Origin: Ustilaginoidea virens
Taxonomy: Eukaryota > Ascomycota > Sordariomycetes > Hypocreales > Clavicipitaceae
Assembly (NCBI RefSeq): GCF_000687475.1
Contig: NC_057318.1
Span: 2,976,001-3,040,000 of the forward strand
Direction: 5' to 3'
Length of the DNA stretch: 64,000 bases
Shown piece by piece: positions 12,394-23,253 of this stretch; the stretch's first letter is position 1; every line of letters starts with the position of its first letter. The translations under genes were made by a program, and so were the position numbers. The notes under the pieces were generated by a model. The model made no database searches. It worked only from the letters and a program-made list of their open reading frames with translations, and was not told the DNA's origin.

Positions 12394-12697
12394 TAAGGAG
12401 AGGGACTAAGGAATGCTAGAAATGCAGATAGGGTAAATAGTTTAGATAGATAGCTATAAGAAGTAGAATATAAAAGATACCGAGAGGGTAGATACCCTAC
12501 TAGGGGTATAATAAGCTACGCTTAATACTCCGTATAAGCGCTTCGCTAGTTTTGGCTATGCCTTATAAAAAGACATTTTTTAAATATATAATATAGAGAG
12601 AGGTCTACTATATTTCTACTACGCCTTAGCCGGGCTATATTCCCGCTTATTGCTGGTATAGATTCGACTATTTTGCTATCGCTTATATAATACTTTT
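12394..12697. other. Unassigned AT-rich spacer between C1a and G2
   Basis: About 300 bp with no motif I recognise on either strand. Together with 33023-33686 it was contiguous before G2 inserted (CTTTT duplication), so the two pieces form the oldest visible layer. Confidence 0.5.
12693..12697. repeat. G2 target-site duplication, left copy (CTTTT)
   Basis: CTTTT directly left of the G2 LTR at 12698; the second copy is at 33018-33022 directly right of the other LTR, 20.3 kb away. The match fixes the outer ends of the nest. Confidence 0.9.
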
Positions 12698-12951
12698 TAT
12701 GACGGACTAGCCCTAGGGCGACTGAGAATAGGCGTCAATCGGGTGTATTAATAAAACTAAAGAGGAAGGGAGAAGAGCCCGAATCGGGTCCCTTCTGCAG
12801 TCTATATATATCCGTATATAGCGCGGGCTAAAGCCCTAATATTGCCCTATAGGCCCGCGCGTCTACCTTATATTATCCATCCCGGACTAGGCATAGGCAC
12901 AGCCTAAGCTTTAGTCGATGTATAGTATAGATATAGCCTAAATCCGTAATA
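12698..12951 (-). repeat. G2 3' LTR
   Basis: 254 bp. On the minus strand it begins TATTACGGA and ends with the RIP form of CACA. It contains two copies of a GGGC-N3-GCCC-like hairpin motif typical of the gypsy LTRs in this window. It pairs with 32764-33017. Confidence 0.92.
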
Positions 12952-12965
12952 TACCCCCCTTCTCT
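12952..12965 (-). other. G2 polypurine tract
   Basis: The minus strand reads AGAGAAGGGGGGTA directly before the 3' LTR. The same tract precedes the 3' LTR of G1, G3 and G4, so it is the likely plus-strand DNA primer of this family. Confidence 0.8.
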
Positions 12966-12989
12966 AGGAAAAATTTCATCCGTTTCTAT

Positions 12990-13884
12990 ATCAGGGTTAC
13001 TATAGGGTTCAATTGGGCCTATTATATATTTAGATATCCCCCTATCTAACCTTAAATGCCTTCCGCGCTATAGTATCCTTAAAGTTCTCTAGCAGTTCTT
13101 AAGTTAGTAAATTATATCTCTTCTATTTTACTAATATATTACGTTTACCGCTATAACCCTAAGCGTTCTTAGCAGCTAATATCTCCTCGACTTTAAATTC
13201 CTTATGTAGGGTATTAGAATCTTTTAGTAGGACTAATAAGGGACTAGGCCTAGTATCTATAAGTATTTAGCTTAGTAGCGGATCGGAAGCGGTATATTCT
13301 ATAAGATTAATATAAAAGACCGGATAAATACTATTAGGGATATCGAATCGGATATTAAGTAGGGATAGAACGGCTATAATTATATATTTAGTAGATATCT
13401 AGTCGAGCTTCTTATAAGGCCGGTTAGTCTTAATATTCTATAGGCTTAATTAAACTTAATCCCTAATTTAGTAGTATTCTACTAGGCATTAGGAATAGTT
13501 TATCGCATCTTACTATCGCTATTAGGTAAAGGCGATAGCGGCTTAGGCGAGTTTGCCCCCCTCCCGTATTATAGCTAAAAAACACGCTATTCGCCCCTTA
13601 GGGGTCGTTAAACTTAATATAATATTAAAGGGAGGTGCTATAATAAGAGAATTAAAGCTATTTAGGAGATAATTCAGACTATATCTAGTAACTAAAGAAA
13701 TATAGTTATTTAGAGTATATTAGTAAGTTATAAGATATTAGGGCTAATCGTATTAGTTAAATACTACCTTAATGCATAAAATAGCCTAGACCTCTTAGTT
13801 TATATACTTTATACTACTATTAGTTTATAGGTGGTATACTATCGAGAGGAGTTATTTAGTCCTAATAGCCTAATATATTATAGT
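12990..13884 (-). pseudogene. G2 pol relic, C-terminal part (integrase end and chromodomain)
   Basis: On the minus strand this reads as the end of a gypsy integrase followed by a chromodomain around 13040-13170. It has the family pattern Val-Lys-(Trp)-x-Gly/Arg-Tyr-Asn-Leu...Glu-x-Leu-Glu-Asn-Phe, with Trp codons converted to TAG. Collinear sequence is found in G1 (25929-26150), G3 (60730-60960) and G4 (54600-54800). The reading is interrupted at 13884 by G1 and resumes at 28561. Chromodomains on integrases direct insertion toward heterochromatin in chromoviruses, which fits the nested context. Confidence 0.82.
13880..13884. repeat. G1 target-site duplication, left copy (ATAGT)
   Basis: ATAGT before the G1 5' LTR pairs with ATGGT at 28561-28565 after the 3' LTR. 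The single G/A difference is a TpG-to-TpA change, so RIP hit one copy of the duplication after insertion. Confidence 0.82.
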
Positions 13885-14128
13885 TGTCACGGGCTCGGGC
13901 TACGCCCGCGCCATAATATAGCTAGGACTTAGGCTGCGCCCGCGTCTAGCCTAAGAAGGGCAATAGACGGAGTCACAGGACTATACTAGGACTCCGATAC
14001 GTATTATAATCGGGATATAAATAAACTAGATAGAAGGTTCCTACTTAGATCCTTTTCCTTCCTCTATAGTCTATTTAATATATATTATTAACGCCTATTC
14101 GCAGCCGCCCTAGGGCTAGTCCTTTATA
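13885..14128 (+). repeat. G1 5' LTR
   Basis: 244 bp, starts TGTCACGGGCTCGGG and ends CCTTTATA (RIP form of TTACA). It holds two copies of the GGCTxCGCCCGCG motif and, at 14068-14078, AGTCTATTTAA, which is the exact reverse complement of the primer site just after the LTR. Confidence 0.93.
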
Positions 14129-14129
14129 T

Positions 14130-14140
14130 TTAAATAGACT
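14130..14140 (+). other. G1 primer-binding site, self-priming type
   Basis: TTAAATAGACT, one base after the LTR, is perfectly complementary to AGTCTATTTAA inside the same LTR (14068-14078). It does not begin with TGG, as a tRNA 3'-end site would. Tf1/sushi-type gypsy elements prime with the first bases of their own RNA annealed next to the LTR; the sequence here fits that model. Confidence 0.75.
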
Positions 14141-14182
14141 CTCTCAGCCTTACTATTATAACTCCGTATTATAGAACCAATA

Positions 14183-15300
14183 ATGCAAGCGTTATACGAT
14201 ATCGAAATAAGTACGCCTAATAAGATAGGGGCAGACGGCACGGGGCAGCAGCGCCCCCGACGTAATATATACACCTAAATATAGTAACTCTCCGAGGGAA
14301 TGCAATAAATTTAATTGCAATTAAATTCTTTATAGGCTTATCTCGTAAAGTAGGCGAGTAAACCTTAACCAGAATACCAACTAGTTTTGGTAATATAATA
14401 GGGCGGACCTATCCCCCCTACTACTCTCGATACAGCTTATACCTAACCTAAGTATAAACCGATCCCAATAGGAGACCCTTTTAATAGCAAAAAGATAATA
14501 TTTACTATCTAGCGAACTTTTATATAATATAAGCTCGAGGTTAATAAAGATTTTATTAAAGACGAAAAGATATAGTAGATATTTATCTTTTAGAACCTAT
14601 TTTTTATAGTCTAATTATAAGTCGCAGCCTTTTTTAAGAATAGTAAGGCTTACAATTATAATATAGTAAAGTTCTTTAAATACCTCTAATATCTCTTTAA
14701 GGATCTATATTGATAGGACCGTATAATTACTAAATTTAAGCACTTTTTACGCTAAGGCCCTAAAGAACCTTTTACTATTTTTTTCGTCCGATTTAAAGAA
14801 AAACTAATATTTATAAGAGGAATTAATTAGCCTAAGGAAGTAAAATTTAAATACCTTTATTCCGTATTAAATGCTAAGATAGCCAATAAGATTATTAGAC
14901 TTAGGGTCTTTTATAATAATTACTATATAGCAATCGACTGCTATTATTAAATTGCTATTAACCTTAAGATTAGCCTAATAACTAGGCGCTATTTTAATCC
15001 TTTTTATAATTAATAAAATAATAATTAGAACGCAAAAGGTAATATATAGGTAATAGGTATTAACTAGTTTACTTTAAAGAGTAAGCAATATATAGCCGAA
15101 TAGGTCTTATAGGAGGTCCTTAATAAGCGATAAAAGAAAGACCTTTGCCTTCATTATAGTGCTTCTACCTATTATATATAGAAATACTATTTATAAAGGG
15201 CCTATAGACTAGGAATAATTAAAGTAGCTATAGTAGACTCTTAGGCTGCTAAGGATAATAATAATAATAATTCTTAGGGAAAAGATTAGCCTTTAAGCCT
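14183..15300 (+). pseudogene. G1 gag relic
   Basis: An ATG at 14183 opens a reading that gives a fungal gypsy gag. A helical capsid region lies around 14470-15000, followed by a C-terminal zinc-knuckle remnant near 15140-15200, where some Cys and His codons have become Tyr. Many TAA/TAG codons lie at former Gln positions. The homologous region is found in G3 (about 33990-35170) and, on the minus strand, in G2 and G4. It is inactive. Confidence 0.75.
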
Positions 15301-15309
15301 AATCTTATA

Positions 15310-16406
15310 AGAGGGCTTAAAATATACGCTTAGAACCCTAATCGATTATAAAAAGGATTTTATATAAAAAAAATAAAAGAGATTATAAAATATATAGATA
15401 GATACCCCTTTTTAGTATCGATATTATATAAATCTTATATTTTTATTAATACCTTAATCGACTTAGGTTATAATTGCTATAGCGCTATAAGCAAAAAAAT
15501 AGTATAACGGTTAGGTTTCTAATCTATCTGCTTACTATAATATAGGAAAATCGGAATAGTAGTAGAGATTTAGAGCTATTTAGGGGAATATAAGAAAGCG
15601 ACTTCCTCTATTATATATATCGTTTGCGTGGATATTGATATTAATAGCTAGCTTTCTACGGTTATGCTTTATATAATCTTAGGCCTTACCTATAATATTA
15701 TCTTAAATCTCCTTTAGATAAAATACTGTAATATTATATTATAAGCAAAACAATATTAGATATAGATCGGAGCGGTAGGTAATCTTATTATCTAGGAATT
15801 AGTAGTATAATATTCTAGCCCTATTATAATTAATATTCTCAGTTTAGTCTTCTATAGTATACTTTAGTAGGCGAAGCATTCTAAAGACTAATCGACCTCT
15901 TTTATTACTATAAGCCTATAAGAGATAATATATATCCTCCGCATTATACTTTTGCTATATTAAGACCCTATACTATCTCTATAGAAGCCGTAGGTTTTAC
16001 CCTTAGAGTTATAGGAATTTAGCGACCTATTTAATAAAGAAAAGGCCTTTAGCCTTCCTTTATACTAAGGTATATTAGACTATTATATTCGGCTTAAAAA
16101 GGCCCTAAATAGAAGAATATTAGACCTACCTTAAGGCCTATTATATAATATGCTATAGGATTAGCTACTTAAGGTTTAGAGATAGGTAACCGATCTTATA
16201 GATAAAAGATAAATTTAGGCGAGCTTTTTATTAGTAGCAGTTTTAGTTCTTTTAGTTAAAAGGGGAATAAAGGGTAATATTTTTATATAAATTATTAAGC
16301 CCTAAATAAGGTTATAGCCTAAGACTAATACCCCCTCCTACTAATTAAAGAGACCCTATAATCTTTATCCTAGGTAAAATAGTTTACTAAAGTCAATATA
16401 TATATA
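15310..16406 (+). pseudogene. G1 pol relic, first part (protease to early reverse transcriptase)
   Basis: Continues from gag through a retropepsin-like segment near 15440-15560 (Asn-Thr-Leu-Ile-Asp-x-Gly, from an Asp-Ser/Thr-Gly-type site with catalytic positions eroded) into the linker. It then runs to the start of reverse transcriptase, ending at Phe-Thr-Lys-Val-(Asp) where L1 inserted. The reading resumes at 23237 with Ala-Phe-x-Asn-Leu. Several TAA/TAG are former Gln. Confidence 0.78.
16390..16406. repeat. L1 target-site duplication, left copy
   Basis: AAGTCAATATATATATA (17 bp), repeated at 23237-23253. The left copy runs into a longer TA tract that belongs to the LINE tail, so its right edge is uncertain by several bases. 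Confidence 0.85.
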
Positions 16407-16419
16407 TATATATATATAT

Positions 16420-17047
16420 TACACTAGCTAAGCTATCTAGGGGGGGATAAGCCCCCATCTAGCCTAGTACTAGTACCTCTATGCCTAATCTATATAGGAA
16501 ACCCGAGTGCCGGGAGGAAAACCTATATACTATCTATGGTCGATAGTATCCCTTTGGAGTCGAAGGGGGTTTACTATATATTACGAGGAGGTGTCCTATC
16601 GCGCGAGACTAGGTCTGGCGGCAGGGCTAGGAAAGTATAGATGGTGGGCACGCCTCGATAGGCGTAGTGATTTACATTAGTAGTTATTGGTTATTGGTCA
16701 TTAGGCATTAGTCAGGCTCTAGGGTGGGTGTAAATCGGAACCAACGTGATTAATATTATTAGGTATAGGAGGCGGCGGTAATATTAGTATCGGGTGGGCG
16801 GCGGTATCGCGGTAAGTCGCGCGTTTTGTTATTATTAATTTCGTCTAATATAGGTTAGGGCAGCTAGCGGACGGTCGAGTAATCTAATACGGGCATATAG
16901 TGGTATAAAGTCTCCCTTACCTACCCTACCTTTTTGATTCCTTTCCTCTTCCCTTTTTATTCCTTATTGAAAATTACTAAGAATTTTCCTTTACTTCTCC
17001 GCCTTAATTACGCTATAGTAGTTTTTGTACATCCTTTATTCTTCGAT
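16420..17047 (+). promoter_or_regulatory. GC-rich leader and pyrimidine tract upstream of L1 ORFX
   Basis: 630 bp, conserved in L3 (62355-63004) and in part in L2 (38300-38790), with less RIP damage than the surroundings. Shared blocks include CCGAGTGCC-GGAGGAAAACC, GAGGAGGTGTCCTATCGC and GGTGGGCGGC. A pyrimidine-rich stretch at 16912-16965 lies about 100 bp before the ATG, as in many fungal core promoters. As part of the LINE it is also the 3' untranslated region of the minus-strand transcript. The promoter role is inferred. Confidence 0.55.
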
Positions 17048-18300
17048 ATGCCTACTATTCTAGAGTTAGGTCCTAGCCTAGCTCGAAAATGGCTGTATTA
17101 TCCCTACGTATACTATAGTACTAATATGGCCGCTCGTTATTATAACTAATAAGGTAAGAGGTTCTCTTTAATTGTTATCTATCTTTTTCTAATAGTAGGT
17201 AGGGCTTGGGGGTGCCTATTTTGCTTATGCTTTAAAGCAGAAGTCTTATTATATCCTAGTGTATAATACTATAAACCGCGAACCGGTAGAAAGTATACTT
17301 ATATTATAAAAGGCCTATACTTATGAGTAGGAAGTAAGTATATTAATTTACTAGTATCCTTTAACTTTATGGTTAACTTTAGTAGGTAGATAAAAACGAT
17401 TACTATGAGGCCTAGTAGGCTATATATCGGTCTATTGCGCTAATTACTTTAGTACTTCAAAAGGGTTAAGACGATTCTACTATTATAATGCGAATAATAG
17501 TACCTATAGTCCTAATCTCGCTACTAGCTGACTTCCTTAGGCTTATTAAGAGAGGGGTTTTAGCTTTAGAGCGCGCTTATAGCGGTAAGCTTTAGCCTTT
17601 CTTATCGGTCGAAGGACCTTAGCCTCTTGCTACTACTACCGGCGATAGAAGCCCTACTAGTTCTATTATTATATTAGATATCGATGATGAGCCTACTCCT
17701 AGGCCTACTGCTATAGAGGAACTACCTTATAGCAAGGGGGTCTCGCTAATATAGTCTAAGACTCTTACAATACTATCTTCTAGTAAGTTATAATAAGCGG
17801 TTGCATTTTTAAAGTTTATAAAGTCTTAAGCGGAGTCTTAGCTAGTAGTATCTGCCTCTAGAGTGCTATCTATACTGCTATCGAAGCCTCTCCTGCCTAC
17901 TGCTTAATTGGTATAGCTTAAGTAAGCTAAATTAATAGTTCTATTGTTATCCTCTTCTTATTTTTATACCGATATCCCTACCCTTTCCCCCTTTAAGAGG
18001 AAGAGGGAGGGATTAAAAATAATAGAATCACCTATAAAGGGAACGCTAGGTCTAGCCGCTAGGGTTAAATAAAAGATATATTTAAAATCTATAGTATCCT
18101 TTTTCCTAAAGGGGAAAAAAAAGGGAAAAGGGAAAGCGAGGATGGCCCTTAATAATAGCTATAATAATAGAGAGGGTAGTATAGAGTAAGTAGGGGTCTG
18201 GGGGGTTAGGGGTATTAAAAAGATTAAGGATCTAAATCTATCGACTATATAAATAGCTTATATAAAAAGGATATTCTTCCCCTATCTATATAATTAATCG
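17048..18300 (+). pseudogene. L1 ORFX: antisense, two-intron gene of unknown function
   Basis: Exon 1 17048-17153 (ATG at 17048, Met-Pro-Thr-Ile-Leu-Glu-Leu-Gly); intron 1 17154-17202 (49 nt, GTAAGA...CTAAT...TAG); exon 2 17203-17385; intron 2 17386-17452 (67 nt, GTAGAT...CTAAT...TTTAG); exon 3 from 17453 to about 18300. The three exons lie in three different frames, and only removal of these introns joins them. L3 aligns throughout with the same intron lengths, an 18-codon in-frame indel in exon 2, and mostly synonymous changes near 17535-17575 (GCT/GCG, TTA/CTA, GAG/GAA, GCT/GCC). Some L1 stops are Gln codons in L3 and vice versa. Exon 3 has a motif Val-Leu-Ala-Leu-Glu-Arg-Ala-Tyr, an acidic Pro-rich middle and a Lys-rich end. 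I recognise no known domain. The end is uncertain. Confidence 0.72.
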
Positions 18301-18369
18301 TATCTTTATCTATAATTATTTATATATATATATATAGTCTAGGGTTGGGGTGTAATCGTATCGGGTTAT

Positions 18370-21300
18370 TATTAGAGCCGAAGTCTATATAAATAGTAAA
18401 TACGATAGCTAAGGTAAACTATTCGAGCTAATAGGTATTAAAGACCTATTTAATAACTTATTTAGCTAAGTCTTTATTTTCGAGTGCTTAGGTAATATTA
18501 TACTTATCTAATATAGGGCGGTTTTAGATATAGAAAAGAGGGTTTCTAAGATAATTACTATATTTTAGGATTATATATTTGATATTTTTTATATTAGAAC
18601 TGTATTAGCAATATAGGTAGTAGATAAATAGGACCTTTATCTTATATAGGAACTTATTAAGGCCTATTTTTTCTATTTTAAGTTAGATAAGGAGGGAGGA
18701 CTTATATTTATAGAGGTTTTTATAGAGATCTAGTATCTTCTTTGTAAAGGTAAAGTTAGGGGTATATTTAGTAGTAAGGTAGTTCTTTAGCGGGTATTAT
18801 ACTTAGGCGAATTATTACTTCGATTGCTATCTCTTTATCTATTTAAAAGCTAGGGAGTAAGTAAGGGATAGTTTATTATCCTAAAGTAGAATCGAATTTT
18901 TAAGGGCTATATAATTTAGTATTCTATTTTCGGTCGGTTGCCTTTATCTATAGGTAGGTTTTTATTATAGCTGAGTCTGGATAATAGTATATACATTAGA
19001 GATAAGGTCGGCTATACTACTTTCTTAGGTTTTAGTAAAAAATCGTTATTAGGCTAGGTTAAAGTAGAGGTCGAGTGGGGGGACTACTACTTTAGTTTTT
19101 ATAATTGTATTAGGTATTGCTTAGTAGGCTCTTATAATTATATAGAGGCATTTCGACTATTTAACGGCTAGACTATATATAATACCTTTTACTATTTCTC
19201 CCGGCTTAGTAGGAGTATACTAGATTTTAGCGCTAAAGGCGATTATAATTCTAATAACCTATATATATAGTAGTCGGGCTTCGCGGAACTAATATCCCTA
19301 TATAGAGGCCGCTAGAGCGATAAAGGCGAGCTTCTGCCTTTTTAGCTTTTTTACTATTCGGGCCCTATAGTTAGTCTAATTAAGTTTATAGTTAATCTCT
19401 ATTTTAAAGAATTGGGCGTATTATATAGGCTAGATAGTCGTATTACCGAATTGTATTATTATGGTGTTTGGTTGGTACTATTTAGTAAAATATATTAGCT
19501 TGCTCTTTACTGGGTTGAATTTTAGTCCGGCCTCTACCGACTATTTTTTATAGATCTTCTATACTTTCGAGAGGGTTATAACTATATCCCGCGTTATTTT
19601 ACTATATGCGATTATATTAGTATCGTCTGCGAATCTTAGGGTTAGCGAGTTATCTATTGCTTTAAGTCTATAGTATAGGGGTGTAATATAGAAGAGGAAA
19701 AGGACTAGGGAGATCGGGGAGCCTTAAGGCACTCCTATTATAATTAAGAATCTTTAGGTAGGTTAGCCTTTAAAGAAGATTTTAGCTAAATGCGATATAA
19801 TAAAGCTTTGGACTTAGGCTGCTATCTATTAGGGGGCGCTACTTTAGAGGAGGAGGTGCGTAAGCCTAATATAGTTAATAGTATCGAATACCGTAGAGAT
19901 ATCTAGTTATAGTAGTAATGCTATTCCTTTATGCTGCCAGGTGGCCTTAACTGCTTCTACTAGGGTATATAGCGCTATATCTATTAATCTATTTATTCTA
20001 TTGCCTATTTATATATCTAGTAGTAATTTCTATTCTTTTGCGATTATTATTAGTCTCTTTACTATTATAGCTTTAAGGACTTTACTAAGGAGGTTTAAAA
20101 GGGATATTAGGCGCTAGGCTTTTATTCTTTAGTATTCCTTAGGTATTTTACCAAGTTTTTTTAATATTATAACTTTAGCTTCTTAGAATTATATTGGGTA
20201 GTAACTAGTTCTATATATAGCGTTAAGGAGTATTATTAGGGCTTTAAGAACCGGTTCTCTATAGGCTTTAAGGAATCCCGCTAGTATACTATTAGGGCCT
20301 AGTGCTTTTTAGCTAGCTATATATCGGAGGGCATTATAAATATCTGCTTTAGAGAATTCATCGTTAGGGGCGAATATTATATTAGTAAGGCAGGGGAATC
20401 GTAGGTCTAGGATATTATTAAAGGTAGCTATTAATATTAAGAAGAATTTTTCTATTAATACTTTTGCTTTAGAGGAATATATTTTTACTTCCTATATTTA
20501 GGCTTTTTTGCCTTAGAGAAGTATAAGGATTTCTCTTAATTCTAGGGGGAGTCCGCTATATATCCGGGCCTATTTCTCTAGGGACTATAGGTCTGCATTT
20601 TTCGTTATAGCCTTATTAATAGCTTCTCTCTATATTTAGCGCCTTTCTTATTAGATAACTTTAGTTTAGTTTATCTCTACTCTTTATACTATTAACTAGT
20701 TAAAGCTAATATAGTCTTTTCTCTAATTTCTTATAGCCTTACGGGCTGCTATTATAGCCGACTATACTTTTTAAGTCTACTATAGGGCCCTTCCTAACGG
20801 TTTAGTTCCTCTCTTAGGCATAGTAATATTAGCAATAGCCTATAGTTAGGTCGTAAGCTATTAGGCAAAAGTATCGATTTCTATAGGGGATTAGGGTAGG
20901 TGCGAAGCATATAGGATAGCTATCCTAACTTTAGCTTTAGCTTAAGCGAGGGTTTTATTAAATTTCTTCTATTAGTATATTAGCGGTAGTTTGCGAAATT
21001 TATCTAGTCTTATTTCTACCTGGATTACCTAAGGGATGTAGTTAGATCCGGTAATATCTACCGCCCTTATAAACTCTATATTAAGGTCTCTTATGCTCTA
21101 TATATAGTCGATAGTACTATTATATTTACCTAAGGCTTATCTAATTATCTCTCCCTATAGTATTATAAGGGTTAGCTTTTATTTTAATGCGAGTTCGAGG
21201 AGGGTATTATAGCCTAGGGAGGTTCTATAAGAGCGGTCCTATATAAGGTGGTAGATATTAAAGTCACTAGTAAAGATACTATAGGGGTAAGAGGTAATTT

Positions 21301-21840
21301 AGGCGAATTCCTAGAAGGGGGTAGACTAATTTAGGGAAAAGATTAGGGAATAAACGGAATAGATATCGGTATTTTAGAGTATAATGTAGTATTAGTCTAG
21401 GCCTAAGTCTATTGCCTAGGAGCTAAAAGCGTGTCTTTTATAGATATAGATTACTATACGTCTACTATAAGTAGCTACTTAATATCTACTGAGGCTGGAG
21501 TATAGGGGGAGTCTATCTAGGGCTACGAATTCCTAAAGGGCGATAATATCCGGTTTAGATTTATAGTTAAAGGCGAGGTATACTAGTAGTAATTTCTTTT
21601 ATATATTCTAATATAGTATTTCTATTATTAGTATTGGGGCTAGGGGGTTAGGGCTTTCGGTGCGTTAATAGTAGTAGGCTCGGATAAGTTAGGTTAGAAG
21701 AATATAGCGATATTACTACTACTATTAGTCCTTTTAGGGGCGATAGAGCTTTCTTTATATAGTCTGCCGATTTATTTTCTTAAGGAGTCCTCCTTTAGGG
21801 AGTTATTAGTAAGGCGTCTGCAGCCTTTATCCTCTAGGAT
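18370..21840 (-). pseudogene. L1 ORF2 relic: endonuclease, reverse transcriptase, C-terminal zinc region
   Basis: Minus strand. An AP-endonuclease-like domain lies about 21640-21000, with Ser-Asp-Phe-Asn-Ile-Tyr-His near 21250 and Thr-Ile-Asp-Tyr-Ile near 21110. The reverse transcriptase (20480-19480) has Gly-Val-Pro-(Gln)-Gly-Ser-Pro near 19725 and Phe-Ala-Asp-Asp-Thr-Asn at about 19620-19640, so the catalytic Asp pair survives. The thumb/C-terminal region (19430-19050) is of the form Phe-x-x-Ile-Glu-Ile...Lys-Leu-Lys-Arg, with Pro-Pro-Leu-Asp-Leu-Tyr near 19100. A degraded Cys-x-Cys...His...Cys motif lies near 18590-18640. Stops are TAA/TAG at former Gln or Trp. The plus strand of the same stretch also looks open but is a shadow. 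Confidence 0.87.
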
Positions 21841-23060
21841 AAAGGGGGGAGGCATCGATAAGGTGCCAGTATTTATAAACTATATTAGTCTAGTGCTATA
21901 AGCCTATCTTACGATATCTTATTGCCTATTCGCTATAGGGCAGAGTCGAGATTAGGCCGGATAAGGTCTTTAGTAGTTAAGGTAGTATTCTCTTTTATTA
22001 CTAATAATGCTAAGGCAGTCTTTATCTCTATTAGGGTGTCTCTCTGCGCTATACTGTCTGCATCGAGGGGTCTCTATATAGTAATTCGCGATATATCCGA
22101 ATTTAAAGTATTAGTAGTATTATCTTAGGTGGATAGTTTTATTGTATGGTTCAGCCTTAAAGATTTCTATTTAGTAGATAACTCTAATCTTATAGAGTTG
22201 GTTTACTACTTTTATATTAGTTACTCTAATAATTAGGGGGGCTTTTATTGCTTTTTTGCGGGGTTTCCTTATAACGACTCTACTAATGCCTAGGCTATTA
22301 GTTTAGGCTAGGTTTAGTTTAATATCTTTAATAGGGATATTCTTAGAGAATCAAGTAGGGAATTCTTTAATAATAATACTAAAGGTATAGATATTTAGTG
22401 CGGCTCCTATACTAAATACAAGGGGGATCTAGGTGGTTTTTATAGTAAAATAAAATGTAGCTTTTACGAAGGTAATGATTATATCTCTGCTATAGAATCA
22501 GCAAGCGGCAATAGTATTAATACCTTTAATAGTAGTATTTACCGCTTTTATAATCTCGATAGGGGTTCTCTATCGTAGGTTTTTAGTAATACTATCTCCT
22601 TTAATTATTATTTTACGGTAGATTTTTAGCAGTATAGGTAAGGTGGTCGGTCTAGGTGGTATAATTATTAGTATGCCTTTAGTAGTAATACTAGCCTAGG
22701 TTGTTCTAGAGGGGGTCTTTAAGGCAAAAGCTTTATTTATAGCGCTCTCTACTGCTTTTTTTAGATTATTAGTTATAATAAGGTTTAAGTTCGGGTTTGG
22801 GGCGGGATTAGTTTGGTTGATGTATTTAATGCTATCGACCAGGCTAGTAATAGCGTTCTATATATTTCCTAGCGTGGCTGCCGGGATATAGTCTGCAATC
22901 TTTTAGTAATACTGTTTAAGCAATTCGGTTTCTTCTTAGGTTCCTATATTAGTTTATGCGGTATTGCTGCTGATTTGTCTGTAATTATCGTTAGCGATAG
23001 TGATATAGTGGTTATAGTGGCTCGACTTGAGTCTACCCCTATTTCCTCCGTTTAAGTCTA
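21840..23060 (-). pseudogene. L1 ORF1 relic: gag-like protein with zinc knuckles
   Basis: On the minus strand a Gln/Ser/Asn-rich N-terminal part is followed, near 22120-21930, by three CCHC-like knuckles in a row. The clearest residues are Phe-Lys-Phe/Cys-Gly-Tyr, Arg-Cys-Arg-Gln-Tyr/Cys-Ser-Ala-Glu-Arg-His-Pro and a Cys-x2-Cys-like repeat ending Leu-Cys-Pro-Ile; several Cys codons have become Tyr. This is the standard ORF1 pattern of fungal Tad/I-type LINEs, which bind element RNA. It lies directly upstream of ORF2. The apparent 68-residue plus-strand ORF at 21922-22128 is the antisense of these knuckles. Confidence 0.8.
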
Positions 23061-23236
23061 TAATTTCCGCCGCCTTAACCGCGCTTTCCTCCTGGTGCTG
23101 ATGCGCTATCGGCAGATAGGGTAAAACGAGGTGAGGGATTGATCTAGCAACTTTTTGACTATTTTAGGGGTGTATTCGCGCCGGTACTGAGGTGCGGGCG
23201 AAATCGCGAAAACTCCTTTTTTTTGATATTAGCTAT

Positions 23237-23253
23237 AAGTCAATATATATATA
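23237..23253. repeat. L1 target-site duplication, right copy
   Basis: AAGTCAATATATATATA, matching 16390-16406. The G1 reverse transcriptase reading continues directly after it. Confidence 0.85.

Larger units (their letters stand above)
16407..23236 (-). mobile_element. L1: LINE retrotransposon (minus strand) carrying an antisense spliced gene
   Basis: A unit of about 6.8 kb bounded by a 17-bp duplication inside the G1 reverse transcriptase gene. On the minus strand, from 23236 down: GC-rich 5' region, ORF1 with zinc knuckles, ORF2 with endonuclease, reverse transcriptase and C-terminal Cys/His region, then 1.9 kb and a TA-rich tail at 16407-16420. The 1.9 kb holds a gene on the plus strand (ORFX). 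The duplication encloses both gene sets, so they moved together. L2 and L3 share the layout. Confidence 0.9.

Noticed and set aside
16407..16425. TA dinucleotide microsatellite as a separate feature
   Set aside because: It is the LINE tail merging with the AT-rich duplication and is better described as part of L1.
18370..19460. Plus-strand reading opposite the L1 ORF2 C-terminus that looked like a large protein
   Set aside because: Stops in RIP DNA are all TAA/TAG, so antisense frames also look open. The minus strand aligns with the L2 ORF2 C-terminus and known LINE motifs, so the plus reading is a shadow.
21922..22128. 68-residue plus-strand ORF
   Set aside because: Exact antisense of the L1 ORF1 zinc knuckles.
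16407..23236. Twin-priming (5' inversion) as the cause of opposite-strand genes in L1
   Set aside because: Twin priming inverts the 5' part of a LINE. Here ORF1 and ORF2 are collinear and the opposite-strand gene lies next to the tail; L2 and L3 show the same layout.
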